A model generated the notes under the pieces. It ran no database searches. It saw nothing but the letters and a program-made list of their open reading frames with translations, and was not told where the DNA came from. 50,891 nt of DNA from contig JAJQHY010000095.1 of NCBI GenBank assembly GCA_021199495.1, positions 1 through 50,891 of the forward strand, given 5' to 3'. The position numbers and the translations under genes were made by a program. Below are positions 9,465 to 17,091 of this stretch, piece by piece. The stretch's first letter is position 1, and each line of letters begins with the position of its first letter. Source of the DNA: Lachnospiraceae bacterium. Lineage in GTDB: Bacteria; Bacillota; Clostridia; Lachnospirales; Lachnospiraceae.

Positions 9465-10487
9465 CTACTCTCTCTCCCCGCATATGCATAAAAACAATCG
9501 TTCCTGATGATCCTCAATATCTGACTTTCCGGTCGTGAAGGCTTTATAATCTTCCGAAAAGACCTTTACCTTTCCTTTCGCAGAAAGTATTCTGAAAATA
9601 TCCTGATCGGATATTTTCGCATTCGAACGATCATTTCCTTTTTTAGCCATATTATTATAAGATAAGGCAATATACCTGCAATTCAGTTGACGAATCAGAT
9701 CTTCGAACGCCTCCGCAGCGCTTCCGGTACAGTACCTGCTCTTTAATGCGGTCCTGTCCATTTTTCTTGCCACGCCAAACACTTCCGGCTTTTCCCATCT
9801 GGCAACATTTTCAAGCAAATGATAGGCGTCACAATATTGCCTGGAATTATACGGCGGATCGATATATACCAGATCGCCTGTAATTTTGCCCGCCAGCTCA
9901 TTTGAATCCATATTAAAGCATTGATTATTTATATTGTTTTCTGTGCTTGCCTCCGGCAGCGACAGCTCCAGATGCATATCAAATTCCACTCCCTGCCGAT
10001 ATGCATCATAGTGCCCGCAGGTTTTTGCAATTCTATCCATTGCATACAGAAGAGACGTAATTAATAAGGCCCGCTCTCTCTCATTGATTTGACTGCCGAT
10101 ATATTTATTTTCTATGTCTTCCCGAATAAAACCGATTTTCGAACAATCATCATGGCTGAAATAAGTATCCGAAAAATTGATCGTCATATAGTTTTCTTCA
10201 TGAACAATCATCGCATTATACGCATCGATGATTCGCTCCACTTTCTCTCTGTTGTATTTTTCCGGAGAGAACCACGCATAATTGCAAATATAATTACTGT
10301 ATAAAATGTCATTGGTGATCAGCTGCTTATCCTGAAAGGCTGAAGCCACCGCGCCTGTGCCCGCAAAAATATCAATCACAACATCAATATCTGTGCATTC
10401 CGTATCGATTACGTTTTTTATAAATGGCAAAAGCTTATATTTATTTCCCAAATATCTTCTGTTATTTATGTTTGTCGGCTTAGCCAT
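9465..10487 (-). CDS. D12-class adenine DNA methyltransferase (first of pair)
   Basis: A 340-residue DNA adenine methyltransferase, first gene of the R-M operon. The N-terminus has the RRYLGNKYKLLPF SAM-binding segment, VIDIFAGTGAV is motif I (37-47) and YIDPPYNSRQY holds the catalytic DPPY at 210-213. Having the methylases ahead of the nuclease allows protection before cutting. AGAGGT lies 7 bases before the ATG. It is clearly different in sequence from the next methylase, so the pair is not a recent duplication. Confidence 0.87.
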   Translation of the reverse strand: MAKPTNINNRRYLGNKYKLLPFIKNVIDTECTDIDVVIDIFAGTGAVASAFQDKQLITNDILYSNYICNYAWFSPEKYNREKVERIIDAYNAMIVHEENYMTINFSDTYFSHDDCSKIGFIREDIENKYIGSQINERERALLITSLLYAMDRIAKTCGHYDAYRQGVEFDMHLELSLPEASTENNINNQCFNMDSNELAGKITGDLVYIDPPYNSRQYCDAYHLLENVARWEKPEVFGVARKMDRTALKSRYCTGSAAEAFEDLIRQLNCRYIALSYNNMAKKGNDRSNAKISDQDIFRILSAKGKVKVFSEDYKAFTTGKSDIEDHQERLFLCICGERE

Positions 10488-10525
10488 CTGAACTACCTCT
10501 TTTGAAATCAGGATTAATCAAAGAA

Positions 10526-10554
10526 ATTATAACATTCCTGTCCTTTTCTTTCAA
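10526..10554 (-). promoter_or_regulatory. Promoter of the R-M operon
   Basis: On the minus strand TTGAAA (10549-10554) and a perfect TATAAT (10526-10531) are 17 bases apart. It sits immediately after the terminator of the ABC operon and 38 bases before the first methylase ATG. Confidence 0.75.
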
Positions 10555-10558
10555 CGGG

Positions 10559-10600
10559 AAAAAGCCGCAGTCCTGGCATAGTTCCCGCCAGAACTGCAGC
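10559..10600 (-). terminator. Terminator of the lipoprotein/ABC operon
   Basis: On the minus strand a 14-base stem (10587-10600 with 10564-10577, two G-U pairs) closes a 9-base loop and is followed by five T residues. It separates the ABC operon from the R-M promoter. Confidence 0.8.
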
Positions 10601-10656
10601 TGCTTCCAGGTTCAGATTGCAGACACTTCATTTGTCAAACATGGCAGCCTTCCCTC

Positions 10657-11187
10657 TTATTCCACATTCATAATAATTTTCTGCGGATACAAAGATAAGA
10701 CGAGATGTGGATTTTCCGCAAGCAGCGGATAGGGCAGAAAAATATCCTGCTCCTCTCCCGGCTCAAAAGTAAGATCGGATAAATCCGGATTAAAGGAATA
10801 AAACAAATCCGGATTGATGCCGCCGCCCGACAGATAGCCGTACTCCATGGCAAAGGACGAGACATCCAGCCGCTTTGCTTCGTCGCCGGTATCGCGGACA
10901 TGCACGGACAGAACGATTTCGCGCTCATCCAGATAAGCGGAATCCGCCATGTCGAACAGTTCCTGCAGCTCATCGGCTGAATAGACGGTGCTGCCCGTGA
11001 CAGTGAGCTCAAAGCTGCGGTAAGCCGCGGTTTCATTCAAAGCGTAAGTACAGGCGGCTGAGGTGGGATATTCTACAAGATTGACATATGCAATTCTGAA
11101 TAAAATGACAAGTGAGACAAGTACCAAAAATGCCAAACAAATTGTCTTATCAGGTTTTCTGATACCCGTTTTTATTCTGCTCTCCAT
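10657..11187 (-). CDS. Membrane-anchored protein of unknown function
   Basis: A 176-residue protein I do not recognise. It has one N-terminal membrane helix (about residues 15-35) and a soluble, probably extracellular beta-rich part of about 140 residues. It begins 3 bases after the ABC ATPase stop with AAGGAAT ahead of the ATG, and is the last gene of a five-gene operon that ends in a terminator. The topology and placement suggest an accessory component of the exporter or its sensing function; that is inference from context only. Confidence 0.7.
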   Translation of the reverse strand: MESRIKTGIRKPDKTICLAFLVLVSLVILFRIAYVNLVEYPTSAACTYALNETAAYRSFELTVTGSTVYSADELQELFDMADSAYLDEREIVLSVHVRDTGDEAKRLDVSSFAMEYGYLSGGGINPDLFYSFNPDLSDLTFEPGEEQDIFLPYPLLAENPHLVLSLYPQKIIMNVE

Positions 11188-11190
11188 TCT

Positions 11191-11838
11191 TTATTCCTTA
11201 TCCGGCAATCCGGTCAAAATTCTTCCGTTTTCCATCTTCAGAGTCTCATCCGACAACAGTTCCAGCTCCTCCCTGTCATGACAGGCCAGGATAATCAGCG
11301 CGCCGTCCGCCTTCTTTTTAAGCAGAACGTCCCGGATCTGCAGCACACCAGATTCGTCCAGAGCGTTAAACGGCTCATCCAGGATAATGATCTGCGGCGC
11401 GCCCATGATCGCGTATGCGATTCCCAGGCGCCGCTTCATGCCCAGAGAGTATTTTTTATAGGTTCGCTTATCCAGCGGATCAAGCCCCACCGCTTCTAAT
11501 GCTGCCATAATTTCATCATCAAAGACTCTCTCCCCGATTCCCGCCAGCAGCTTCAGATTCTGAAAACCCGTGTAGCCGGATAAAAAAGTGGGATTTTCAA
11601 TCAGTGCGCCCAGACTTTGGGGAAAGCTGATATCCCGGTGCAGGATTTTTCCGTCAATATCAATCGTCCCCTCCGTGGGCCTGATCAGACCGCAGACCGC
11701 GCGCATGAGCATGGTTTTGCCGCTCCCGTTTTTACCCTGCAGGCCGTAGATTCTGCCGCCGGTAAAACGCAGGCTGATATTTTCCAGGACGGTGACGCCC
11801 TTTATTTTTTTGCTCAGATTGTGGATTTCAATATACAC
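11191..11838 (-). CDS. ABC transporter ATP-binding protein, BcrA/NatA type
   Basis: A 215-residue nucleotide-binding subunit. Walker A is GKNGSGKT, the signature is YSLGMKRRLGIA and Walker B is IIILDEPFNALD, followed by the ACHD switch histidine. The signature form SLGMKRR is typical of drug/bacteriocin-resistance exporters with separate permeases (CcmA/BcrA group). The start is a GTG at 11838 with GGGAG rather far upstream, so the first residues are uncertain. It serves the two permeases just upstream in the operon. Confidence 0.9.
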   Translation of the reverse strand: MYIEIHNLSKKIKGVTVLENISLRFTGGRIYGLQGKNGSGKTMLMRAVCGLIRPTEGTIDIDGKILHRDISFPQSLGALIENPTFLSGYTGFQNLKLLAGIGERVFDDEIMAALEAVGLDPLDKRTYKKYSLGMKRRLGIAYAIMGAPQIIILDEPFNALDESGVLQIRDVLLKKKADGALIILACHDREELELLSDETLKMENGRILTGLPDKE

Positions 11839-11955
11839 AGCTTGTACTTCTCTCCCGCTTTCTCATAAATTGTCTGTTACGGCATGCATCATTCCGAAAA
11901 CCAGGCGCTTATTCCAGAGATCATTACAGAATTGCCGCATGACTCCACTCACGTT

Positions 11956-12762
11956 TTATACTGACGAATTATCCCCCAGAATATCGCATCTCTCAAAGAA
12001 TTTTCCGCCCGCCAGCACCGATATGACAGCCAGCGCGATGCAAATCAGATACGCTGATTTTAAGCCGAATCCATCATATTGAAAATACTCGCACCGCTCC
12101 AGCATGGACAGGTTGCCGATCAGAAACGGTGCGTACAGATACGCGGACGCAAGCAGCAGCACCGCGACTGCCAGGAAACCATAAACCACATCCGTGAGGA
12201 ACATAAGAACCATCTGCAGCAGAGAAATGGCCGCCGAACAGACCACCGGCAGAAGAAACAGCAGCGGGTACGGAATGTCCTCCCTGCCGGAATACAGCAG
12301 TAAAACAGAATCCCCACTCACACGTACCCGCAGCGTCAGATCCGTTTTCATCCAGACGCAGAAGGCAACGATTACAAAATAAATCACCGCGTAATAAATG
12401 GCAACACTCGCCACACACCAGACGCACTTTGACAGCCACCACTTTGCGCGGGATTTTGATTTCAGTAAGACATTGACGCCGGATCTGCTTAGGTCCTCCC
12501 TGGGATATTTTCCGATCAGATAGGCCAGATACAGATTGACGGTGAACCAGAGAATGGGAATCTCGAAATCACTTTCCCCCTGTATATAAGGCTTCATCCC
12601 GCGAAACAGGTGAAAAATATAATCCGAAAGCACAACTGCTTCCCCCGCTGTGCTCGTCTTTAAATAAAAATCCACACAGGCAAAGAGCGTGCTGCCGGCG
12701 ATCACAGCGCACTTATAAAAGTCCCGCCAGATGCCAACCCGGAAATCATATTTACAGCACAT
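11956..12762 (-). CDS. ABC transporter permease, second subunit
   Basis: A 268-residue integral membrane protein with about six hydrophobic segments, including long paired ones near residues 115-140 and 160-205. There is no enzymatic motif. The ATG overlaps the end of the preceding permease by 11 bases, with GGAGGCAGGAAGG in front. With that permease it is expected to form the channel for the ATPase at 11191-11838. A 117-base gap follows; it holds a 25-codon ATG frame whose binding site is too close, so I do not call it. Confidence 0.8.
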   Translation of the reverse strand: MCCKYDFRVGIWRDFYKCAVIAGSTLFACVDFYLKTSTAGEAVVLSDYIFHLFRGMKPYIQGESDFEIPILWFTVNLYLAYLIGKYPREDLSRSGVNVLLKSKSRAKWWLSKCVWCVASVAIYYAVIYFVIVAFCVWMKTDLTLRVRVSGDSVLLLYSGREDIPYPLLFLLPVVCSAAISLLQMVLMFLTDVVYGFLAVAVLLLASAYLYAPFLIGNLSMLERCEYFQYDGFGLKSAYLICIALAVISVLAGGKFFERCDILGDNSSV

Positions 12763-13594
12763 CCTTCCTGCCTCCGCTCAGGCCAAATGTCCCGGCTGTA
12801 AGCAGGAACAACATGACTGCCTCGCATACAATAATCACAAACTCTGCCTCCACGAAAATCTGACAGGGTCTTAAAAACGCCATCGGGCTGAAGCGGTCAA
12901 GACCGGCCGCATTCAGTACATAATCCGACATGACATACAGCAGAACCGGTACGCAGATCACGGTAACCCGGTTTTGCGCAATGAGTCCGATCAGCAGCGG
13001 CAGCGTGGAAATCAATCCATAAAAAATAGTGTCGATCAGAATATACAGAAGCGTATATACCAGCGGATGCGCAACATACAGCCCCGTCCACATCTGCGCC
13101 TCACTCTGCGGTGTAAACGTGCTGGTGGTCAGCTCCGGCTTCAGCGCCGGGAAAAACATGGCGGATAAAACCAGACTGAACATCAGGATCGCGAAGGTCA
13201 CAAACACGCCGCTCAAAAAAACCGCGATGTACTTTGCCTTAAAATACTGCTTTTTGTCACAGGCAGTCAGAATATTTTTCAGATACCCGCTTTTTTGGTC
13301 ACTGAAATAAGAAACCGCGTAAGGAAAGGAAACCAGCAGCGGAAAAACAGTATACAAAATCGTGGACGGCAGATACGCATATTCCAGACCAATAAAGGAA
13401 TTGTACAGAGAGCGCGGATAATAAAGGCCGGCCTTCTCAAGTCCATACAGTGCAATGCCCTCCTCCACCTCATGTACTTCCCGCAGCTCAATCACAAGGA
13501 GCCACAAAGAAAGCATGGCTCCAATGGCAATGGCGATGTATACGGCTTTGCTTTCGCGCACCCGCCGGATTTCAAATTTCAAGAGATTTCTCAT
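12752..13594 (-). CDS. ABC transporter permease, first subunit
   Basis: A 280-residue ABC-2-like permease with six clear membrane helices, the first just after a short basic N-terminus (FEIRRVRESKAVY). Long Gly/Leu-rich helices lie around 100-180. It is the second gene of the operon, behind the lipoprotein. The substrate is unknown. The set lipoprotein, two permeases, ATPase and anchored protein resembles antimicrobial-peptide or envelope-stress exporters of Clostridia. Confidence 0.82.
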   Translation of the reverse strand: MRNLLKFEIRRVRESKAVYIAIAIGAMLSLWLLVIELREVHEVEEGIALYGLEKAGLYYPRSLYNSFIGLEYAYLPSTILYTVFPLLVSFPYAVSYFSDQKSGYLKNILTACDKKQYFKAKYIAVFLSGVFVTFAILMFSLVLSAMFFPALKPELTTSTFTPQSEAQMWTGLYVAHPLVYTLLYILIDTIFYGLISTLPLLIGLIAQNRVTVICVPVLLYVMSDYVLNAAGLDRFSPMAFLRPCQIFVEAEFVIIVCEAVMLFLLTAGTFGLSGGRKDVL

Positions 13595-13691
13595 AAAAAA
13601 TTTTCCCAGATTCTATGTTGCCATGAGTGAAAGGACGCATTGGCTCGTTTGCACTCAAAAAACAATTTCACTGATCAGGCCATCCTGTACT

Positions 13692-14438
13692 TCAAGTGAT
13701 CGGATTCCCGATGATAATCTTCGGGTACGAGTCGTCTCCGGTATAGACCGCAATCGGGAGCAGGGTAAACTCATCGTTCTTCAGCATATTGTCATCCGCA
13801 AAAAAGCCGATTGTCACCTGGTTCTCGACTCCGGCGCTCACTTTGGTATACCCGCTCCTTTTGGCATTGTTGCTTTCAGCAGGACTACTGTTGTAAAAAC
13901 ATTCTTTCGAATCATAGCCCGCCTCCAGCTTAAACCCGGCCAGGCCAACCTCCATATCCACATCGCTGTGCAGAGAGATACCCACCGCCACAAAGGAATA
14001 CTCGCTTGTGATAGTTCCATCCTCGCTCACGCCGAACTTATCCGGAATATACTGAAATGCCTCCTCATTCAGCCCCTCAATTTTGTCCTGCATGACCGCG
14101 ACAGAATTGACCTGCACCTCCACATACTGGTATTCGCCGGTATCCGTGAAATTACCGAGAATGGTTACCTTGTCCCCGATACCATAGGTGCCGCTGTCCG
14201 CTGTCACTGTTGCGCCATCGCCTGTATCGCTTCCGCTTTCGCTGCCGGCTGCTTCTTCACCTTTTTCCCCGGCGTTATTACCGGCAGACGCATTACCCGC
14301 TTCCTCATTCTCCGCACTGTCATTTGCGGACGTCATATCCACAACCCGATATCCGTTTGCAGACCCGCACCCGCTCAATGTCAGCACGCCAAGTGCCGCT
14401 GCCAGGCCAACTGCGGCCAACCGTTTTATTTTTTTCAT
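13692..14438 (-). CDS. Lipoprotein, first gene of the ABC operon
   Basis: A 248-residue secreted lipoprotein. It has a basic N-terminus, a hydrophobic core and the lipobox LSGC with Cys24 as lipid anchor. A low-complexity linker rich in Ala, Gly, Asn, Glu and Ser (about 30-80) precedes a beta-rich domain of unknown type. It may capture or sense an extracellular compound for the transporter behind it. AAAGGGGA lies ahead of the ATG, and a promoter with tandem activator-like boxes lies upstream (14477-14522). Confidence 0.8.
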   Translation of the reverse strand: MKKIKRLAAVGLAAALGVLTLSGCGSANGYRVVDMTSANDSAENEEAGNASAGNNAGEKGEEAAGSESGSDTGDGATVTADSGTYGIGDKVTILGNFTDTGEYQYVEVQVNSVAVMQDKIEGLNEEAFQYIPDKFGVSEDGTITSEYSFVAVGISLHSDVDMEVGLAGFKLEAGYDSKECFYNSSPAESNNAKRSGYTKVSAGVENQVTIGFFADDNMLKNDEFTLLPIAVYTGDDSYPKIIIGNPIT

Positions 14439-14476
14439 AACAAAAATCCCCTTTCATACTTTGAAATTTACAAATT

Positions 14477-14522
14477 TCAGTATAAAAGGGGACTGTATCT
14501 GATTTGTATCAAAAGTCTTAAG
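14477..14522 (-). promoter_or_regulatory. Promoter with tandem boxes, copy 1 (lipoprotein operon)
   Basis: The 46-base unit reads, on the minus strand, CTTAAG then GATACAAATCAGATACA (a direct repeat of GATACA every 11 bases) and TATACT as -10. There is no good -35 at 17 bases, which suggests activation by an OmpR-type response regulator bound to the direct repeats. A second copy with the same internal spacing is at 15815-15860. Confidence 0.6.
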
Positions 14523-14542
14523 AAATCTTAATAATGACTGGG

Positions 14543-15529
14543 TTATTCTCCGAAAATATCTCTGAAGACGCGCTGCGCGTTTTTATAGCAGATCTTTTCA
14601 ATCTCATCAGGCCGGAAACTCTTTTCAAGCCCCTGAACAAGCAGCTGCTGTCCGCCCGCATCACCCCACTCAAGACGGGATCCCATACCATCGTAATCAG
14701 ATCCCAGTGCAACAGCGTCTATTCCAGCTACATTGATCATATGGCGCAGGTGACGGGCAATGTCATCTATAGAAGTATAATTATCCTTTTTCCAGTCCAC
14801 GACGGGGTGCAGGAATCCAGCCAGATAATTCACACCGACGACTCCGCCTTTATTTCCCAAAGCCCGAAGCTGCTCGTCAGTCAGGTCACGGGAACTGTCC
14901 ATAAGCGCCCGCGCGCAGGAGTGGCTGGCGATAAACGGCTTGCTCGTGGTATTTACCACATCCCAGAAGCCGCCCTCGGAAAGGTGAGAAACGTCAACCG
15001 CGATGCCAAGCTCATTCATACGCCTGACAGCTTCAATACCAAACGGTTTCAGTCCCTTCGCGTGCTCCTCCGGATTCATGCTCTGGGGATAGCCCAGAGA
15101 ATTCTCGTGGTTCCACGTCAGGGAAGCCATCCTGACGCCCAGATCATACCAGCGGTCAATCTCCTCCAGTCTGCCGTCCAGCGTGACGGAATCCTCAACC
15201 GTCAGCATGGAACTGATCTTTCCGTCAGCATAATTTCTGTCCATATCAGCGACACTGTAAGCTGGAAGTATCTCGTCCTTATTCAACTCCATCTCCCTTA
15301 AGTATGCCGCGTAAGCCTTCTCAAAATATACCTTGGGATCCGCTTCCGGGGCAGGATGGCGCGAAGGCTTTCCCGGCGGGTTCCATGGAACATAGATGGC
15401 AAAGCACTGGCACATCCATTCTCCTTTTTTGAGCTTTTCCAGATTGATGTGCGTGTTCTCCATGCCGTTCAGATGCTTGCCCTCATAAAAATGCATGATC
15501 GTATCGCAGTGCAGGTCTATTATCCTCAC
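14543..15529 (-). CDS. Membrane dipeptidase family (M19) metallopeptidase
   Basis: A 328-residue zinc dipeptidase of the renal-dipeptidase/PepM19 family, probably cytosolic since no signal peptide is present. Zinc ligands in order: DLHCDT (His7, Asp9), MLTVEDS (bridging Glu), DVSHLSEGG (His), ASHSCARAL (His) and LGSDYDGM (Asp). I place the start at GTG 15529, seven bases after GGAG, because the family begins right before the DLHCDT motif; the longer frame to 15556 has no binding site. It is a single-gene unit between the lipoprotein operon and jetD, flanked by two copies of a 46-base promoter repeat. Confidence 0.92.
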   Translation of the reverse strand: MRIIDLHCDTIMHFYEGKHLNGMENTHINLEKLKKGEWMCQCFAIYVPWNPPGKPSRHPAPEADPKVYFEKAYAAYLREMELNKDEILPAYSVADMDRNYADGKISSMLTVEDSVTLDGRLEEIDRWYDLGVRMASLTWNHENSLGYPQSMNPEEHAKGLKPFGIEAVRRMNELGIAVDVSHLSEGGFWDVVNTTSKPFIASHSCARALMDSSRDLTDEQLRALGNKGGVVGVNYLAGFLHPVVDWKKDNYTSIDDIARHLRHMINVAGIDAVALGSDYDGMGSRLEWGDAGGQQLLVQGLEKSFRPDEIEKICYKNAQRVFRDIFGE

Positions 15530-15570
15530 AATTGATCTCCTTTCAAATTTCGGCAATCGCCATTTTTTTT

Positions 15571-15599
15571 ATTTTAATATTGAGTATGACAAATGTCAA
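15571..15599 (-). promoter_or_regulatory. Promoter of the M19 dipeptidase gene
   Basis: On the minus strand a perfect TTGACA (15594-15599) and TAAAAT (15571-15576) are 17 bases apart. The dyad TGACA-N2-TGTCA (15587-15598) overlaps the -35 and could be an operator. The rest of the gap to 15814 holds only a 19-codon frame and a 6-bp hairpin, which I do not call. Confidence 0.65.
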
Positions 15600-15814
15600 T
15601 TTAAAACAACTCTGTTCATCCATTTCTTTCATTGCTTACAATTTAATAAAAGGCACTCATAAAACTCCTCCACCGCTACGTAAAACAACGGATGAATCCG
15701 TTTCCTCCTGCGCTTTTTCTTTTTTGATTCCCCATTTTACACCTTATCTGTATTGTATCCAGCCGCTTACATGCTTATGGGCGGCGCGTAAAAGGTTTAC
15801 GCTTCTTTCAGAAC

Positions 15815-15860
15815 TCAGTATAGTGGAACTTTGTATCTGATTTGTATCGAAAATCTTAAG
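15815..15860 (-). promoter_or_regulatory. Promoter with tandem boxes, copy 2 (after jetD)
   Basis: Aligned without gaps to 14477-14522, it matches at 36 of 46 positions and at 26 of 28 in the CTTAAG/GATACA box part. The -10 TATACT is at the same distance. It begins within the last codons of jetD (stop 15856-15858) and points at the dipeptidase, 290 bases upstream of that gene's GTG, which also has its own closer promoter. Confidence 0.55.
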
Positions 15861-17091
15861 CTTGCCTTTTACCCTCCATCATCCAACTGACAATTTCCTG
15901 CTCAATCTTGCAGTTCTGTTCCAGCATAAAGGTCATCTCCGCCGTATATTTTCCTTTTTCCAACAGTGTTTTCGCTTTTTTTCTGTCATGTTCTTCCAGT
16001 TGCCTGCCATATCTTTGATATCCTTTCAGTTCATCGACTCCCATATGTATAGGTTGAAAATCGATCCCTGTCTTCGTCCGCAGATGTTCTATGATCAGAA
16101 ACCCATCCGGATCAAAATCGCCGAAATGAAACCATTCTGTCTCCTTGTTTTGTTCCGCGATATGCTTGAGCAGGCGCTGTTTAGCCGTATTATGATATCC
16201 ACTTAAAAACAAATAAAAATACCCTTTCTCCCTCACTCGATTAAAGGATGTCAGATTTTCCACAGTCATTACACGTGAACCATGAATATCAATCCGTTCC
16301 ATGCTCTCCACGCTTTCAGAAGAATAAGCCACCGGGGTATTCAGAGACAATTCCACTGGCGGCAGATTACGAAAAATAATTGTTGCCTCTCCTTTGATGT
16401 ATAAGTAGGAAGGATTGCTGAAGATATTATGTTCTCCCAGAAGAATCTGCTCTTTCTGGCGCCTGTCATCCACTCCTTCCAGAAGCTGACCATATCCACC
16501 ATACTTTTCTAAAATATGGCAAATACGAGCCCGGAATTTCTTTTCAAATAATTTACTGTCACCAAACCGGACGATTGACAGCTCTCTTTCCAAAAGTTCT
16601 TGTTTATTTTCCAGTATGAAGGTGCACAATGGCAGAAGCTCCCTGGCCTCTTCCTGCGAATAAGCCGGTTTACGCTTCGATTCCAGCAAACTGATCTGTT
16701 CCTGGCAAAACCTGTCCAGAAGTGGAGCCTTCCCCTCATAACTTTTGTAAAATAAAATCTGTTCCCTGATCCATGTATTTTTATCCTCTCTTCCCAGAAT
16801 CTCATAACAATTCTGTAAAGAAGCCATGTTCAAAAAAATTTTCTGAATCGTTGTTCCCTTCCATTCCAGTCTGACCAGATGCTCCCTTGCCAGTTCATCC
16901 AGTTCCTTTTCCAGCAAATGTACCTTTTCCACATCCGCATAATCAGAATCATACTCCGGCATCAAGAAGCGTGGAAATATAAAGAAACTCTGCTGCACCT
17001 GGTTTTCCTTTTTGTAGGTTTTGCTGTTTTCATATTTATCCAGTAACGCAGAGAGTACTTTTCTCTGCATGTCATTCGGGTTAAATTTCAT
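15856..17091 (-). CDS. jetD: Wadjet protein JetD, TOPRIM nuclease subunit
   Basis: A 411-residue nuclease of the Wadjet system, which recognises and cleaves small circular plasmids. The C-terminal TOPRIM domain is visible: the catalytic glutamate in MTVENLTSF and the acidic GDFDPDG motif followed by FLIIEHLR. The N-terminal half is the winged-helix/arm region that lets JetD dimerise and bind DNA. Its ATG overlaps the jetC end by 11 bases. It closes the jetABCD operon; the stop codon lies within the promoter repeat at 15815-15860. Confidence 0.92.
   Translation of the reverse strand: MKFNPNDMQRKVLSALLDKYENSKTYKKENQVQQSFFIFPRFLMPEYDSDYADVEKVHLLEKELDELAREHLVRLEWKGTTIQKIFLNMASLQNCYEILGREDKNTWIREQILFYKSYEGKAPLLDRFCQEQISLLESKRKPAYSQEEARELLPLCTFILENKQELLERELSIVRFGDSKLFEKKFRARICHILEKYGGYGQLLEGVDDRRQKEQILLGEHNIFSNPSYLYIKGEATIIFRNLPPVELSLNTPVAYSSESVESMERIDIHGSRVMTVENLTSFNRVREKGYFYLFLSGYHNTAKQRLLKHIAEQNKETEWFHFGDFDPDGFLIIEHLRTKTGIDFQPIHMGVDELKGYQRYGRQLEEHDRKKAKTLLEKGKYTAEMTFMLEQNCKIEQEIVSWMMEGKRQA

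Noticed and set aside
11839-11955. 25-codon ORF between permease and ATPase
   Set aside because: Its GGAG is only two bases before the ATG and the peptide has no recognisable feature.
13455-14531. 358-residue plus-strand ORF
   Set aside because: It is the complement of the lipoprotein gene and flanking sequence; the minus-strand protein has a clear signal peptide and binding site.
15650-15730. 19-codon ORF and AACGGA/TCCGTT hairpin downstream of promoter copy 2
   Set aside because: Weak binding site and very short T stretch; not enough to call a leader peptide or terminator.
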